This document shows, piece by piece, positions 30,063 to 39,126 of a stretch of 64,000 nucleotides of DNA. The notes beneath the pieces were generated by a model. It did no database searches, was not told the DNA's origin, and saw nothing but the letters and a program-made list of their open reading frames with translations. The stretch comes from Brucellaceae bacterium. Lineage in GTDB: Bacteria > Pseudomonadota > Alphaproteobacteria > Rhizobiales > Rhizobiaceae. The stretch is taken from contig JACKJV010000006.1 in the NCBI GenBank assembly GCA_020637775.1, forward strand, positions 124,001 through 188,000, in the 5' to 3' direction. Position numbers and translations under genes: made by a program. Each line of letters begins with the position of its first letter. The first letter of the stretch is position 1.

Positions 30063-31544
30063 ATGAAACCGAGGACTCTTCTCCGTCGGCCGGCTCGCCG
30101 CTTGTCGGGCGTGCTCTTCTGGACTGCCTACGCCTCGTTTGCAGTACAATCTCGACGCCCTATGGCGACATGCTCGGAGAACTATGCCTGGGGCATCGGC
30201 TGGCAATGGGGCTATTCCAAGCATCCGCCGCTATTCGGCTGGATCACGGCCGCCTGGTTCAGCATCCTGCCACGGACTGACTGGGCCTATTACCTGCTTT
30301 CCGCCACCAATTCCGGCCTGGCGATTTTCCTCATCCTGCTCGTCGCGCGGGATTTCATGGGCAGGGCGCACCAGCATGTCCTGGTGATCGTCGCCTGGTT
30401 CCTGCCAGCCTTCGGGTTCCTGGCGATCAAGTACAACGCCAATGCCGCCATGCTCCCGTTCTGGGCGCTGTGCCTGCTGTTCTACCTGCGGATGCTGGAG
30501 CGGCGGCGCATGGCCGATGCCGTTCTGCTTGGCGTGTGCGGCGGCCTGGCGATGCTGGCCAAGTATCATTCCGCGGTCATGATCCTGACATTTGCCCTGT
30601 TCACGGTGCTCGACCGTCAGGCAAGACCGCTTTTGCGCACGCCGCTTCCATGGGTGACGACGGTGGTCGCGCTGCTTGTCTTCGCGCCGCATGTGCTGTG
30701 GCTCATCGACCATGATTTCGCGCCCATTGTCTATGCTGCCTCGCAGGATCACGGCGGCACCGGCGCCGTCGCGCTGAAGCTGCTGGAGTTCACGGGTGCC
30801 GTGATTGGCTACGCCTTGCCGGGCCTTCTGTTGCTGGCCGCCTTGCGGCGCTGGCGCGACGGCAACGGCGTCTTTCATTTCGGCATTCTTCCCGGCCTAG
30901 CCCGTTCGGGAGCGGGGCGTGCGGTCCTTGCCATGGCTGCAGGGCCGTTGATCCTCACGCTTGTCATTGCCTTTGCAATGGGAACGCTGGTTTCCTCGCC
31001 CTGGTCGATTCCGTTTTTCGTGCCGCTGCCGCTCGTGCTGGTCGCCATGCTGGACGAGGAGACGGCAGAGGCCGGCCGTGTCAAGGCGGCCATTGCCGCT
31101 GCTGTCGCCGGGGCTGCCCTGCTGATTTCAAGTCCGTTCATCTACGAGAGCCAGCTTTCCCGGAACAAGCTGCATACAGCCGATCCGCTGCGGGCTGTCG
31201 CGGCAGCGGTGGAGACCCGCTATCGCGACCTCCATGACGCGCCTTTGCGCATCGCCGGGGGCGACCGGATTCTGGCCTTCGGTACTGCCTTCTATGCGCG
31301 CGGCGATGTTCTTGCGGCGGTCGATGGCAACCGTGAAGACTTTCACTGGTCACGCCGGAAATGATCGCTCGCGGACGGCGGGCATTCCTGTGTGCCGCGG
31401 CGCAGGAGACCTGCGTGGCGCAGGCGGAACGCTTCCTTGGCCGGATTGACGCAAGCGAAGCGATGACGTTCGACTTGCCCGCAGGCCGGTGTGAAGGAAC
31501 CATTGCAGGTTCAGGTGTTCTACCGGGCGCCCGAAACCAGGTAG
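30063..31544 (+). pseudogene. GT39-type membrane glycosyltransferase with several indels
   Basis: A polytopic membrane protein of the ArnT/PMT-like glycosyltransferase 39 type, which moves sugars from lipid carriers. Many hydrophobic segments and KHPPLFGWI are visible. The family's YGDMLENYAWG region is split: an extra base near 30158-30160 and another near 30176 break it, and a further shift near 30133-30141 is likely. At the 3' end the frame moves near 31355 (one base missing) and again near 31481-31490, ending ...QVFYRAPETR at 31542-31544. gtrA, convergent and next door, fits a sugar-lipid role. Probable sequence errors rather than a dead gene. The start is uncertain (29997 is another ATG). 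Confidence 0.65.
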
Positions 31545-31566
31545 GCGGGAACCGTGCCGGGGCGTT

Positions 31567-31992
31567 TCAGTCGGTGCGGCCGGGATCCGTGCCGTCCTTG
31601 CGTGACAGGCCCTCGATCGACCATCCCGCGACAATGAAGCTCACCAGCACGGCAACGAGCGTGCCGGCGATCTTGGCCGGCACGACGCCGATCCAGTCGC
31701 CGATGCCGGCAATGGAGACAGAGGAAAACAGCAGCGCGATCATGGCCGAACCGGTCATGAAACGCAGCATGCTCTTTCGCCTGGAGATGCGCGGATCGCG
31801 CCGGAAGGTGAAACGGCTGTTGGCGGCATAGGAAAAGCAGACAGCGCAGAACCAGCTCAGCGCATTGGCCGGCAGGGCGGGGGCGCCAAGCTTCACGAGC
31901 AAGACGAAAATCGAGATATCGACCCCGGTGTTCATGACGCCGATGACGCTGAAAATCGCGAATTTTCTCAACAGATTGCGCTGTGGGATCAT
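31567..31992 (-). CDS. GtrA-family membrane protein
   Basis: A 141-residue protein with four predicted transmembrane helices and the GtrA-like NTGVDISIF and SYAANSRFTFR motifs. GtrA proteins are thought to flip lipid-linked sugars for cell-surface glycan modification. The ATG at 31992 is preceded by GGGAAGG. Its 3' end meets the glycosyltransferase end with a 22-base gap, a pairing of flippase-like and transferase genes that is common. Confidence 0.82.
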   Translation of the reverse strand: MIPQRNLLRKFAIFSVIGVMNTGVDISIFVLLVKLGAPALPANALSWFCAVCFSYAANSRFTFRRDPRISRRKSMLRFMTGSAMIALLFSSVSIAGIGDWIGVVPAKIAGTLVAVLVSFIVAGWSIEGLSRKDGTDPGRTD

Positions 31993-32318
31993 GACCTTCC
32001 CTGAGCCCTCGAATGTCTGCTTTCCGGCGCCGGGCCAGGCAGGTCCATGCTTGCCTGCCGGGCGGGGCACCGCACCGGCGCACGGCGCAAGCCGCAATCA
32101 AGCCTGGCCGGTATAGCCCCTGGCGGCGGGGAGAAAAAGGGCTGCCTGCTGTCTTTGCGGGAATTCCGCCACCCAGCCTGCCGCGAGCCCTTCAAGGCCG
32201 GGCGCAAGCGCGCGAAACGCTTGTTCTCAAGCCTGTTTGCTATAAGTTGCCGGTTTCGATGACGGGCAAGCCGTTTCTCCACCCGCCAATTGCCGGTATC
32301 GGCACACAGAAACAAACC
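31993..32318. other. Divergent promoter region between gtrA and ttcA
   Basis: 326 bases with no gene. A TATAAG hexamer at 32241-32246 may be a -10 box for ttcA, but no -35 box is well placed. No terminator or repeat is seen. Confidence 0.35.
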
Positions 32319-33200
32319 ATGCTGGAAACATACAAATCGGGCGTGAACGACGCCCCGCCGGACGATGATGATGGTGCTGCCTGCCATCCGCTGTTCAGCC
32401 GGATCGAAACCTCGGTGGAATTCAACAAATTGCGCAAGCGGCTGCTGCGGCTGACGCGCCAGGCGATAGACGATTATGCCATGGCGCGGGCCGGTGAGCG
32501 CTGGCTGGTCGCGCTGTCGGGCGGCAAGGATTCCTATGGGCTGCTCGCCGTCCTGCTCGATCTGAAATGGCGCGGGCTGCTGCCGGTCGACCTGCTGGCC
32601 TGCAATCTCGACCAGGGGCAGCCGAATTTTCCCAAGCATATCCTGCCGGACTGGCTGAACGCCCATGGCATCGCGCATCGGATCGAGTACCAGGACACCT
32701 ATTCGGTGGTGACCGGCAAGCTGCCCGAAAGCGCCACCTATTGCTCGCTCTGTTCACGTCTGCGGCGCGGTCACCTCTATCGCATCGCGCGCGAGGAGGG
32801 GTGTTCGGCGCTGGTGCTGGGGCATCACCGCGAGGACATCCTCGAAACCTTCTTCATGAATCTTTTCCATGGCGGGCGGCTGGCGGCCATGCCGCCCAAG
32901 CTGGTCAATGACGAAGGCGATGTGGAGGTTCTGCGTCCGCTGTCCTTCTGCGCGGAAGTGGATCTGGAAAAGTTCGCGCGGCACATGGATTTCCCCATCA
33001 TTCCCTGCGATCTGTGTGGCAGCCAGGACGGGCTTCAGCGCAATGCCATGAAGGCCATGCTGACAGATATCGAGGCGCGCATGCCGGGCCGCAAGGACAC
33101 GATGATCCGCGCGCTCGCCAATGTGCGGCCGAGCCACCTCATGGACCGGACCCTGTTCGATTTCGCCGCACTGGCGGCCAACATGACGAAGGATGAGTAA
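32319..33200 (+). CDS. ttcA: tRNA 2-thiocytidine biosynthesis protein TtcA
   Basis: A 293-residue enzyme that thiolates C32 of tRNAs using an iron-sulfur cluster. The PP-loop SGGKDS is at residues 67-72; the cluster-binding pairs are Cys142/Cys145 (CSLC) and Cys230/Cys233 (CDLC). The ATG at 32319 gives a usual length; the in-frame ATG 32259 is possible and neither has a clear ribosome site. The stop overlaps the next ATG (TAATG). Confidence 0.93.
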   Translation: MLETYKSGVNDAPPDDDDGAACHPLFSRIETSVEFNKLRKRLLRLTRQAIDDYAMARAGERWLVALSGGKDSYGLLAVLLDLKWRGLLPVDLLACNLDQGQPNFPKHILPDWLNAHGIAHRIEYQDTYSVVTGKLPESATYCSLCSRLRRGHLYRIAREEGCSALVLGHHREDILETFFMNLFHGGRLAAMPPKLVNDEGDVEVLRPLSFCAEVDLEKFARHMDFPIIPCDLCGSQDGLQRNAMKAMLTDIEARMPGRKDTMIRALANVRPSHLMDRTLFDFAALAANMTKDE

Positions 33201-34027
33201 TGCGTTTTTCCGACAAGGATCTGGACTGGCTCGTGGACTGCCTCGAACGGGCCGCGCAGCAGGAAATCCTGCCGCGCTTCCGGCGGCTGGGCGAAGGCGA
33301 CGTGCGGGAGAAGACCTCCGGTTCCGATCTGGTGACCGAGGCGGATGTGAATGCCGAGCGTGTCATCACGGCCGATCTTGAAGCCCGGTTTCCGGGCGTG
33401 CGGGTGATTGGCGAGGAAGCCGTCTCCGCCAATCCGGACCTGAAATACGGATGGGCCGGCGAGGGACTGGCGGTTACCGTCGACCCGGTCGATGGCACAT
33501 TCAACTTCGCGTCCGGCGTGACCGTTTTCGGCGTCATGGCCGCGGTGGTGCTGGATGGCGAGACCGTGGCCGGCGTGATCCACGACCCGGTTGGCGGTGA
33601 CACGATGATCGCCACGCTTGGCGGCGGTGCCTTCGTGCGCAAGGCGGGCATGGCAGACCGGCGGCTGCGCGCGGCTTCGGCACTTCCCGTGGCGCGGATG
33701 ATCGGTGCGGTGTCCTGGCAGAATGCAACGCCGGAGGAGCGGGTGCGCCTTGGAGCCGGTCATGCGCGGTTTGAAGCGCCGGTCTGCTATCGTTGCGCAG
33801 CGCAGGATTACCGCATGCTGGCCGAAGGGCATATGCATTTCTCCTACTATTCGCAGCTGACGCCCTGGGATCATCCGGCAGGTGCGCTGACCCACAGGGA
33901 AGCGGGCGGCCATGTGGCCAAGCTGGATGGCATGCCCTACCGGCCGGACGATCTCGACGGGCATTTGCTGGCCGCGCCGGACCCGGACAGCTGGCACGCC
34001 ATTCGCGAGACGCTGCTGGGCGATTGA
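33200..34027 (+). CDS. Inositol-monophosphatase-family phosphatase
   Basis: A 275-residue Mg-dependent phosphatase. The metal site motifs are visible: GEEAV, VDPVDGTFNFASG and WDHPAG. The family includes inositol monophosphatase, CysQ and histidinol phosphatase; the specific substrate cannot be read here. It is translationally coupled to ttcA by a one-base overlap. Confidence 0.88.
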   Translation: MRFSDKDLDWLVDCLERAAQQEILPRFRRLGEGDVREKTSGSDLVTEADVNAERVITADLEARFPGVRVIGEEAVSANPDLKYGWAGEGLAVTVDPVDGTFNFASGVTVFGVMAAVVLDGETVAGVIHDPVGGDTMIATLGGGAFVRKAGMADRRLRAASALPVARMIGAVSWQNATPEERVRLGAGHARFEAPVCYRCAAQDYRMLAEGHMHFSYYSQLTPWDHPAGALTHREAGGHVAKLDGMPYRPDDLDGHLLAAPDPDSWHAIRETLLGD

Positions 34028-34051
34028 ATGCCAAATTCGCCGTCGGCGCGT

Positions 34052-34849
34052 TCAGGCGCTGCCGGCTGGCAAGAAGCGGCTGACCAGGCCGGAGTCGACC
34101 CAGCCGCGCAGATGGCCGGCGACACGCATGGCGGCATTTTCCGGATCGGACATCATGGCCGCCATTTCGCAGAGCAAGCCGAATCTGGCGCCGTCGATGG
34201 TCTCGCGCAGCAGCATGGCCTCTTCCTCGTCCAGCGAGCGGTACCGCGCCTGCATGTCGAGGCGCCAGACAAGAATCGCCGCGCCCGCCGCTTCCGGTTG
34301 CGGGGCAGGCGGTGCCTCATTGCGCCTCAGCGCGCCCAGGATGGCTGCGGCATTCGTGGAGATTGGCACGATCGCCACTGACGGGTGAAGCTGGAGGCGC
34401 AAGGACAACGCCTTTTCCGGCGGGATGCGCGCCATGTCATCAAGACTGGCCGTTGGAGCATCCGGCGCGTCGAAAGCACTGGACAAGGCCCATTGCAGGG
34501 CGGCCAGATCGCCGATCACGGGATGGGCAGACCAGGGTGGCGTTTGGCTGGCAAAGGCGGCGAAACGCTCGCCATACCAGCGGGCATTGCGCGTGGCAGA
34601 GGGGCAGGCATCGATATAGGCCCGGGCAACAAGATCGAACTGCTCGTCGCCGAGAAAGGCATGCAAGGCGTCGAAGTCATCACGCAGGATTCCCGCAAGC
34701 CGGAGGCGGTAGGCGTCGCGATAGGTGGCGAGGCGGTCCGCCCGGCTGTTGTGCGGCGGGGCCGCGATCAGGTCGAGGGCGGCATCTTCGCCATCCTTGA
34801 TGGCGGCCTGCATGCCAGCCTGCAACTGTGCGAGGGAAAGCCCGGTCAT
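34052..34849 (-). CDS. bufC: Bufferin maturation partner BufC (DUF2063-type)
   Basis: A 265-residue protein of the DUF2063/HvfC type, with N-terminal helices carrying RLATYRDAYRLRL and FDALHAFLGDEQFD. In related operons such proteins bind the precursor peptide and the MNIO enzyme. It starts four bases inside the end of bufB (34846-34849), so both are coupled. Name given from the gene context and family; the exact partner role is known from other systems, not shown here. Confidence 0.85.
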   Translation of the reverse strand: MTGLSLAQLQAGMQAAIKDGEDAALDLIAAPPHNSRADRLATYRDAYRLRLAGILRDDFDALHAFLGDEQFDLVARAYIDACPSATRNARWYGERFAAFASQTPPWSAHPVIGDLAALQWALSSAFDAPDAPTASLDDMARIPPEKALSLRLQLHPSVAIVPISTNAAAILGALRRNEAPPAPQPEAAGAAILVWRLDMQARYRSLDEEEAMLLRETIDGARFGLLCEMAAMMSDPENAAMRVAGHLRGWVDSGLVSRFLPAGSA

Positions 34850-35706
34850 GCGGCGCGCGCCCGCGATGCATCGCCCAGCACATCGCGCGCGATAGCGCGG
34901 GCGCGATCCAGTTCCGCCAGCAGGTCGGCAAGCGGGGGAATGTTGTCATCGCGCTCGATCATGGTGGAGACAGGCCCGAACCGGCGCAGCGCTTCACCAT
35001 ACAGTTCGAAAACCGCGTCGCATACCGGCTGGTCATGGGTGTCGATCAGGTGGCCATTGCCTTCCGAATGTCCGGCGAGGTGGAACTGCACGACCCGCTC
35101 GACCGGAATGGCATCGATGAAGCGGCTGCCGTCAAAGGCATGGTTCTCGCCGGAGACAAAGACGTTATTGACGTCGAGCAGCAGCCAGCAATCGGCGCGG
35201 CGGGCCATTTCGGCCACGAATTCCCATTCGCTCATCTCGCTGCAGGCATATTCGATATAGGACGATACGTTCTCGATGGCGATGCGCCGGCCGAGATAGT
35301 CCTGAACGCGGGCTATCCGGTCGCAGACATGGTCCAGCGCCTCCTCCGTGTGGGGCACGGGCAGAAGGTCATGCAGGTTCACGCCGTGGACGCCTGTCCA
35401 GCAGAGGTGATCGGATATCCAGCGCGGGTTCACGCGGTCGGCCAGCGCCTTCAACTGCCCGAGATAGTCCATGTCGAGCGGCGCGGTTGAAGCGATGGAG
35501 AGGGATACCCCGTGCATGACGACGGGATAGCGCTCGCGGATGCGGTCCAGCATGCGCAGGGGTTGCCCGCCGCGCACGAAGTAGTTTTCGGAGAGGATCT
35601 CGAACCAGTCGATCTCCGGTTCACCGTCCAGGATTTCGGCATAGTGCTGCGGGCGCAGGCCAAGGCCGAAACCGAGGTAATCGGGTCTTGCGTTTTCCTG
35701 GTTCAT
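34846..35706 (-). CDS. bufB: MNIO-family (DUF692) enzyme BufB
   Basis: A 286-residue multinuclear non-heme iron oxidase of the DUF692 family. Characteristic stretches: GFGLGLRPQHY, HGVSLS, ISDHLCWTGVHG, AIENVSSYI, LLLDVNNV and FHLAGH, which supply the iron ligands. In the Caulobacter system this enzyme oxidises precursor cysteines to thiooxazoles. The ATG at 35706 has GGAG upstream; the in-frame ATG at 35730 lies in the bufA-bufB spacer. It overlaps bufC by four bases and is separated from bufA by a strong hairpin. Confidence 0.93.
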   Translation of the reverse strand: MNQENARPDYLGFGLGLRPQHYAEILDGEPEIDWFEILSENYFVRGGQPLRMLDRIRERYPVVMHGVSLSIASTAPLDMDYLGQLKALADRVNPRWISDHLCWTGVHGVNLHDLLPVPHTEEALDHVCDRIARVQDYLGRRIAIENVSSYIEYACSEMSEWEFVAEMARRADCWLLLDVNNVFVSGENHAFDGSRFIDAIPVERVVQFHLAGHSEGNGHLIDTHDQPVCDAVFELYGEALRRFGPVSTMIERDDNIPPLADLLAELDRARAIARDVLGDASRARAA

Positions 35707-35742
35707 GGCGGCTCCGAATTTTCCTGACAAGGGATCTCGAAA

Positions 35743-35776
35743 GGGCAGGTGGAAAGCCCCCGCGTTCCACCTGCCC
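35743..35776 (-). promoter_or_regulatory. Hairpin between bufA and bufB
   Basis: A perfect 12-base stem, GGGCAGGTGGAA (35743-35754) and TTCCACCTGCCC (35765-35776), loop of ten. On the minus strand only three T follow, so it is likely a partial terminator or RNA-stabilising element that keeps bufA transcripts in excess of bufB-bufC. Confidence 0.65.
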
Positions 35777-35790
35777 GTGCGGCTTTCTCC

Positions 35791-36057
35791 TCAGCTATCG
35801 AGGATCTTGCCGCCCTTGGCTTCGCATTCCGACTTGGTCAGCGAAATGAAGCCATGGCCCTTGCAGGAATTCTGGCCCTTGCAGGCGTTGGAGGCCGTCG
35901 CGCACTCGCTGGTGCCCTTGCAGGAGTTCACGCCCGAACACTTGACCATGCCGTCGTCGGCATGCGCCACGGTGACGGTGGCCGGAGCCATGCCGGAAAC
36001 GGCCAGGGTGAATGCAGCGGCGGCGAGAGCCGCACCGGACTTGCCGATATGTTTCAT
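35791..36057 (-). CDS. bufA: Bufferin precursor peptide, BufA2-like
   Basis: An 88-residue secreted peptide. A signal peptide (to about residue 33, ...TVAHA) precedes a core with six cysteines at 40, 46, 52, 59, 65 and 78, in the pattern KCSGVNSCKG ... NACKGQNSCKGHGF. This is the BufA2-type bufferin pattern, a ribosomal peptide modified by BufB that sequesters copper in the periplasm. The ATG has GGGAGAGA upstream. Family name is from recall; the metal specificity for this species is inference. Confidence 0.88.
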   Translation of the reverse strand: MKHIGKSGAALAAAAFTLAVSGMAPATVTVAHADDGMVKCSGVNSCKGTSECATASNACKGQNSCKGHGFISLTKSECEAKGGKILDS

Positions 36058-36083
36058 GATGTCTCTCCCATCAGGATTGTGGT

Positions 36084-36129
36084 TGCACGCGTCTTGCGTG
36101 CAGAGCCATGAAACTGAACACAGTGTTCA
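36084..36129 (-). promoter_or_regulatory. Palindromes upstream of bufA
   Basis: Two symmetrical elements: TGCACGC with GCGTGCA around a five-base spacer (36084-36102) and the 15-base palindrome TGAACACAGTGTTCA (36115-36129), 27 and 58 bases before the bufA start. The second resembles a dimeric repressor operator. The elements lie in the 164-base gap between the MFS gene and bufA, where the bufA promoter should be; no -10/-35 pair is convincing. Confidence 0.5.
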
Positions 36130-36221
36130 ATGGGAAGGCACGTTCTCGTGAGTGTTTCGTGTGCGTTGGTGACAAGAAATTGGTTGCATTCACCGAAAAT
36201 GCTATCGCTGAAATTGTCGAC

Positions 36222-37457
36222 TCATGCCTCGGCAGGCCCGACGGTGAAGAGACGGCCCTTTTCGGCGATCAGCAGGAAGACGAGGGCGGCCGACGACACG
36301 ATGGCGAAACCGGCCATGACGGGCGTGATCGTGCCGTTGAAGGACTGGCCGATGCCCGCGCCGATGATCGCGCTGCCGGTGGTCTGGAAAAAGCCTTGGG
36401 CGGAGGAAGCTATGCCGGCGACGCGGCCAAGAGGCTCCATGGCGATCGAGCTGAAATTCGAGGTGAGCATGCCGAAGGCGCACATGGCCACCGTGAAGAG
36501 GCCCAGAAAGACCGGAAGCGGAACGGTGCCCGCCAGCGACAGCAGAAGAAGGGTCATGCTCATGGAGAGGAACACGAACAAGGCGGTGTGCGAGACGCGG
36601 CGCATGCCGAATCGCTGCACGATGCGGGAATTGAGCCAGGAGAAGAAGGCCATGGAACCTGCGACGAGGGCGAAGACCAGCGGGAAGGCATTGCCCAGGT
36701 CGTAGATGCCGACATAGATCTGCTGCACGGTGTTGATGAAACCGAAAAGTGCGGACAGGATGGCTGTCATGGCCAGCGTGTACCAAAGCGACATGCGATT
36801 GGTGACGACCGCGCGGAAACCGGTGGCAATCGCGGCGAATGAAACCGGGCGGCGGTTTTCCGGCGTCAAGGTCTCGGGAATGCGCAAGCCCATCCAGGCG
36901 ATCACGGCCGCGCCGCCAAAGCCCATGAACAGGAAAATGGTGTGCCATTCGCCGGCCAGCAGGATGGCCTGGCCCAGCGCCGGGGCCACAACCGGCATGA
37001 TCATGAAAACCATGAAAACCAAAGACATGATTTCCGCCATGGCGCGTCCGCCGGCAACGTCGCGGACCATGGCGACGGTAAGAACGCGGGTGGAGGCCGC
37101 GCCGGCGCCTTGCAGAAGCCGCAGCAGAAGCAGTGTCTGGAAATCCGGCGCGTAGGCCGCGGCCAGCGCTGCCAGCACATAGACCGTCAGGCCGGCCAGA
37201 AGCGGACCCTTGCGGCCGAAGCGGTCGGAAAGCGGGCCGAAGAGAAGCTGCATGGAGCCAAAGCCGAGCAGGTAGGCGGTGATGACATATTGCCGTTCGT
37301 TTTCTTCTGCCACGCCGAGCGAAGCACCGATCTGCTGCATGCCCGGCAGCATGATGTCGATGGCAAGCGCATTGAGCGCCATGAGAGCGGCCATGACCGC
37401 CACGAATTCGGCCCGGCCCACGGCAAGCGGCCAGGCGGTTTGGCGGGCTAGCGACAT
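36222..37457 (-). CDS. Bcr/CflA-family multidrug efflux MFS transporter
   Basis: A 411-residue major-facilitator protein with 12 predicted transmembrane helices. The motif-A loop is GPLSDRFGRKGPLL and the motif LQGAGAAS plus PVVAPALGQ fit the Bcr/CflA drug-efflux subfamily. It uses proton-motive force in the inner membrane; substrate not readable. It lies upstream of bufA on the same strand but a 164-base gap with palindromes suggests separate control. Confidence 0.88.
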   Translation of the reverse strand: MSLARQTAWPLAVGRAEFVAVMAALMALNALAIDIMLPGMQQIGASLGVAEENERQYVITAYLLGFGSMQLLFGPLSDRFGRKGPLLAGLTVYVLAALAAAYAPDFQTLLLLRLLQGAGAASTRVLTVAMVRDVAGGRAMAEIMSLVFMVFMIMPVVAPALGQAILLAGEWHTIFLFMGFGGAAVIAWMGLRIPETLTPENRRPVSFAAIATGFRAVVTNRMSLWYTLAMTAILSALFGFINTVQQIYVGIYDLGNAFPLVFALVAGSMAFFSWLNSRIVQRFGMRRVSHTALFVFLSMSMTLLLLSLAGTVPLPVFLGLFTVAMCAFGMLTSNFSSIAMEPLGRVAGIASSAQGFFQTTGSAIIGAGIGQSFNGTITPVMAGFAIVSSAALVFLLIAEKGRLFTVGPAEA

Positions 37458-37498
37458 GTCGCACCTTCCGGTCTGAAGAATGAAAAACGGATCAAACG

Positions 37499-37525
37499 AA
37501 AACGGCGCGCCGGTCAGGCGCGCCG
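37499..37525 (-). terminator. grxD terminator
   Basis: CGGCGCGCC (37503-37511) and GGCGCGCCG (37517-37525) form a nine-base stem with a GGTCA loop; on the minus strand TTTT (37499-37502) follows. Confidence 0.85.
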
Positions 37526-37553
37526 CATCGGATTGCGGTCCTGCGCGGTGGCG

Positions 37554-37889
37554 TCAGGCGGCGGACGTCGTGGCGATGCCTTTTTCCGACAGGTGCTGCT
37601 GCAGCTCGCCTGCCTGGAACATCTCACGGATGATGTCGCAACCGCCCACGAATTCACCCTTCACATAGAGCTGCGGGATGGTCGGCCAGTTGGAATAATC
37701 CTTGATGCCCTGACGCATCTCGTCGGAGGCCAGGACATTGATGCCCTTGTACTCGACGCCGAGATAGTCGAGAATCTGCACAACCTGACCGGAAAAGCCG
37801 CATTGCGGAAAGCCCGGAGTGCCCTTCATGAACAGCACAACGTCGCTGGACTTCACTTCCTGGTCGATCAATTCCTTGATGTCGCTCAT
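37554..37889 (-). CDS. grxD: Monothiol glutaredoxin
   Basis: A 111-residue CGFS-type glutaredoxin (motif at residues 30-33, in PQCGFSG) that carries iron-sulfur clusters and partners with BolA. bolA lies about 1.2 kb upstream on the same strand, separated by a divergent gene. Conserved TPGFPQ and the [15 protein letters not shown] stretch agree with the family. Strong terminator downstream. Confidence 0.95.
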   Translation of the reverse strand: MSDIKELIDQEVKSSDVVLFMKGTPGFPQCGFSGQVVQILDYLGVEYKGINVLASDEMRQGIKDYSNWPTIPQLYVKGEFVGGCDIIREMFQAGELQQHLSEKGIATTSAA

Positions 37890-38003
37890 TGCTTCTATCC
37901 TTTTCCTGCCGGATTCAAGGTCCGGTGGTTTCCTGACCCCTCAGATAGCGTGCCTGCCGTCCCGGCACAAGCGCTGGCACTTGGAGAAAGGCAAACGAGA
38001 GGC

Positions 38004-38837
38004 ATGAATCGGGGCACTGAAAGGGCCTGGAAGGCAGCCACGCTGCTTGTGCTCATGCTGTCGGTCGCGGCGGCCGCCTTCTACAGCTGGCAATCGCGCG
38101 ATGTGTCAGGTCCGGTCAAGGAGAGCCAGGTGGAAATCGAACCGTTGCTGCCATCCATATGCCGTTTTGCCATCCATGAAGGCGAAGGGTTCATCACATG
38201 CACGGTCGATCCCCGGGAATTCCGGATCGAACTGGCCCTGACGGATGCGGGAGGACCGGCCCATGGCTCGCTGGCCGCCTATCTCGGCGCCATGGCCGCC
38301 ACGGGTTCAATGCCCGTCATCGCCATGAATGGCGGGATGTATCACCCGGACATGCGGCCGGTCGGCCTGCATGTGGAGCAGGGCCGCGAGATCGCGCCGC
38401 TGGAAACAGCCGATGGCGAGGGCAATTTCTACCTCAAGCCCAATGGCGTCTTTTTCATTGGCAATGACGGCGAGGCGCATGTGATGGAAACGCAGGCATT
38501 TGCCGCGGCCGGCATCCGGCCGCGCCTGGCAACGCAATCGGGCCCGATGCTGGTGATCGGCGGTGCGCTGCATCCGCGTTTCCTGCCGGACGGGTCGTCA
38601 CGCTTCATCCGCAACGGTGTCGGGGTTCGTGCCGATGGCATGGTCGTTCTCGCGATCAGCCGCGACCCTGTGTCGCTTGGCCTGTTTGCTCGCGCCTTTC
38701 GCGATGGATTCGGCTGTCCCGATGCGCTGTTTCTCGACGGCGGGATATCGGCCTTCGCTGCAAAGGGTGAACTGGTGATCGGCGGCAAGGATCCGGCCGG
38801 GCCGATCCTGGCGGTCTTCGGGCCGCAAGGAGGGTGA
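38004..38837 (+). CDS. Phosphodiester glycosidase-like protein (NAGPA domain)
   Basis: A 277-residue exported or membrane-anchored protein: an N-terminal hydrophobic helix (about 9-27), then a NAGPA/DUF2233-type domain with IAMNGGMYH, NGVFFIG, TQSGPMLVI and LFLDGGISA. The family includes mammalian phosphodiester alpha-N-acetylglucosaminidase; the bacterial substrate is unknown. The ATG at 38004 has GAGAGG upstream. Confidence 0.78.
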   Translation: MNRGTERAWKAATLLVLMLSVAAAAFYSWQSRDVSGPVKESQVEIEPLLPSICRFAIHEGEGFITCTVDPREFRIELALTDAGGPAHGSLAAYLGAMAATGSMPVIAMNGGMYHPDMRPVGLHVEQGREIAPLETADGEGNFYLKPNGVFFIGNDGEAHVMETQAFAAAGIRPRLATQSGPMLVIGGALHPRFLPDGSSRFIRNGVGVRADGMVVLAISRDPVSLGLFARAFRDGFGCPDALFLDGGISAFAAKGELVIGGKDPAGPILAVFGPQGG

Positions 38838-38855
38838 GGCGGCGACCGATGGCGG

Positions 38856-39113
38856 TCAGCGCCTTGTTTGCCGCCGGGCCGCCGATTTCGCACGGACTTT
38901 CCGCCGGGTGGTCTTGGAGCGGCGGCGCGCGGTCGCCTTGCGGCTGGTCTGCTTCTTCGCCGGGACGATCAGCTTTTCGAGCTCGCTGACAATCGCACCC
39001 ATGATGCCGGACGACTTGCGGCGCCGGCGGGCCGTGCGGCGCGGCTTGCGCAGGATTTCCTTCAGCGCGCCATCCACGGTTTCGGAAACGAGATCGGACA
39101 GGATGTTCGCCAT
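38856..39113 (-). CDS. Small basic protein, function unknown
   Basis: An 85-residue protein: an N-terminal helix (MANILSDLVSETVDGALKEI) followed by Arg/Lys-rich runs typical of nucleic-acid-associated or histone-like tails (RRTARRRRK and beyond). No family recognised and no clear ribosome site. It follows bolA on the same strand with a short gap. Confidence 0.5.
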   Translation of the reverse strand: MANILSDLVSETVDGALKEILRKPRRTARRRRKSSGIMGAIVSELEKLIVPAKKQTSRKATARRRSKTTRRKVRAKSAARRQTRR

Positions 39114-39126
39114 GGCGGTCGGGGTA

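Noticed and set aside
34052..36057. BufD/DoxX partner in the bufferin operon
   Set aside because: The genes on either side are an inositol-phosphatase-family gene and an MFS pump; no DoxX-like membrane protein is found.
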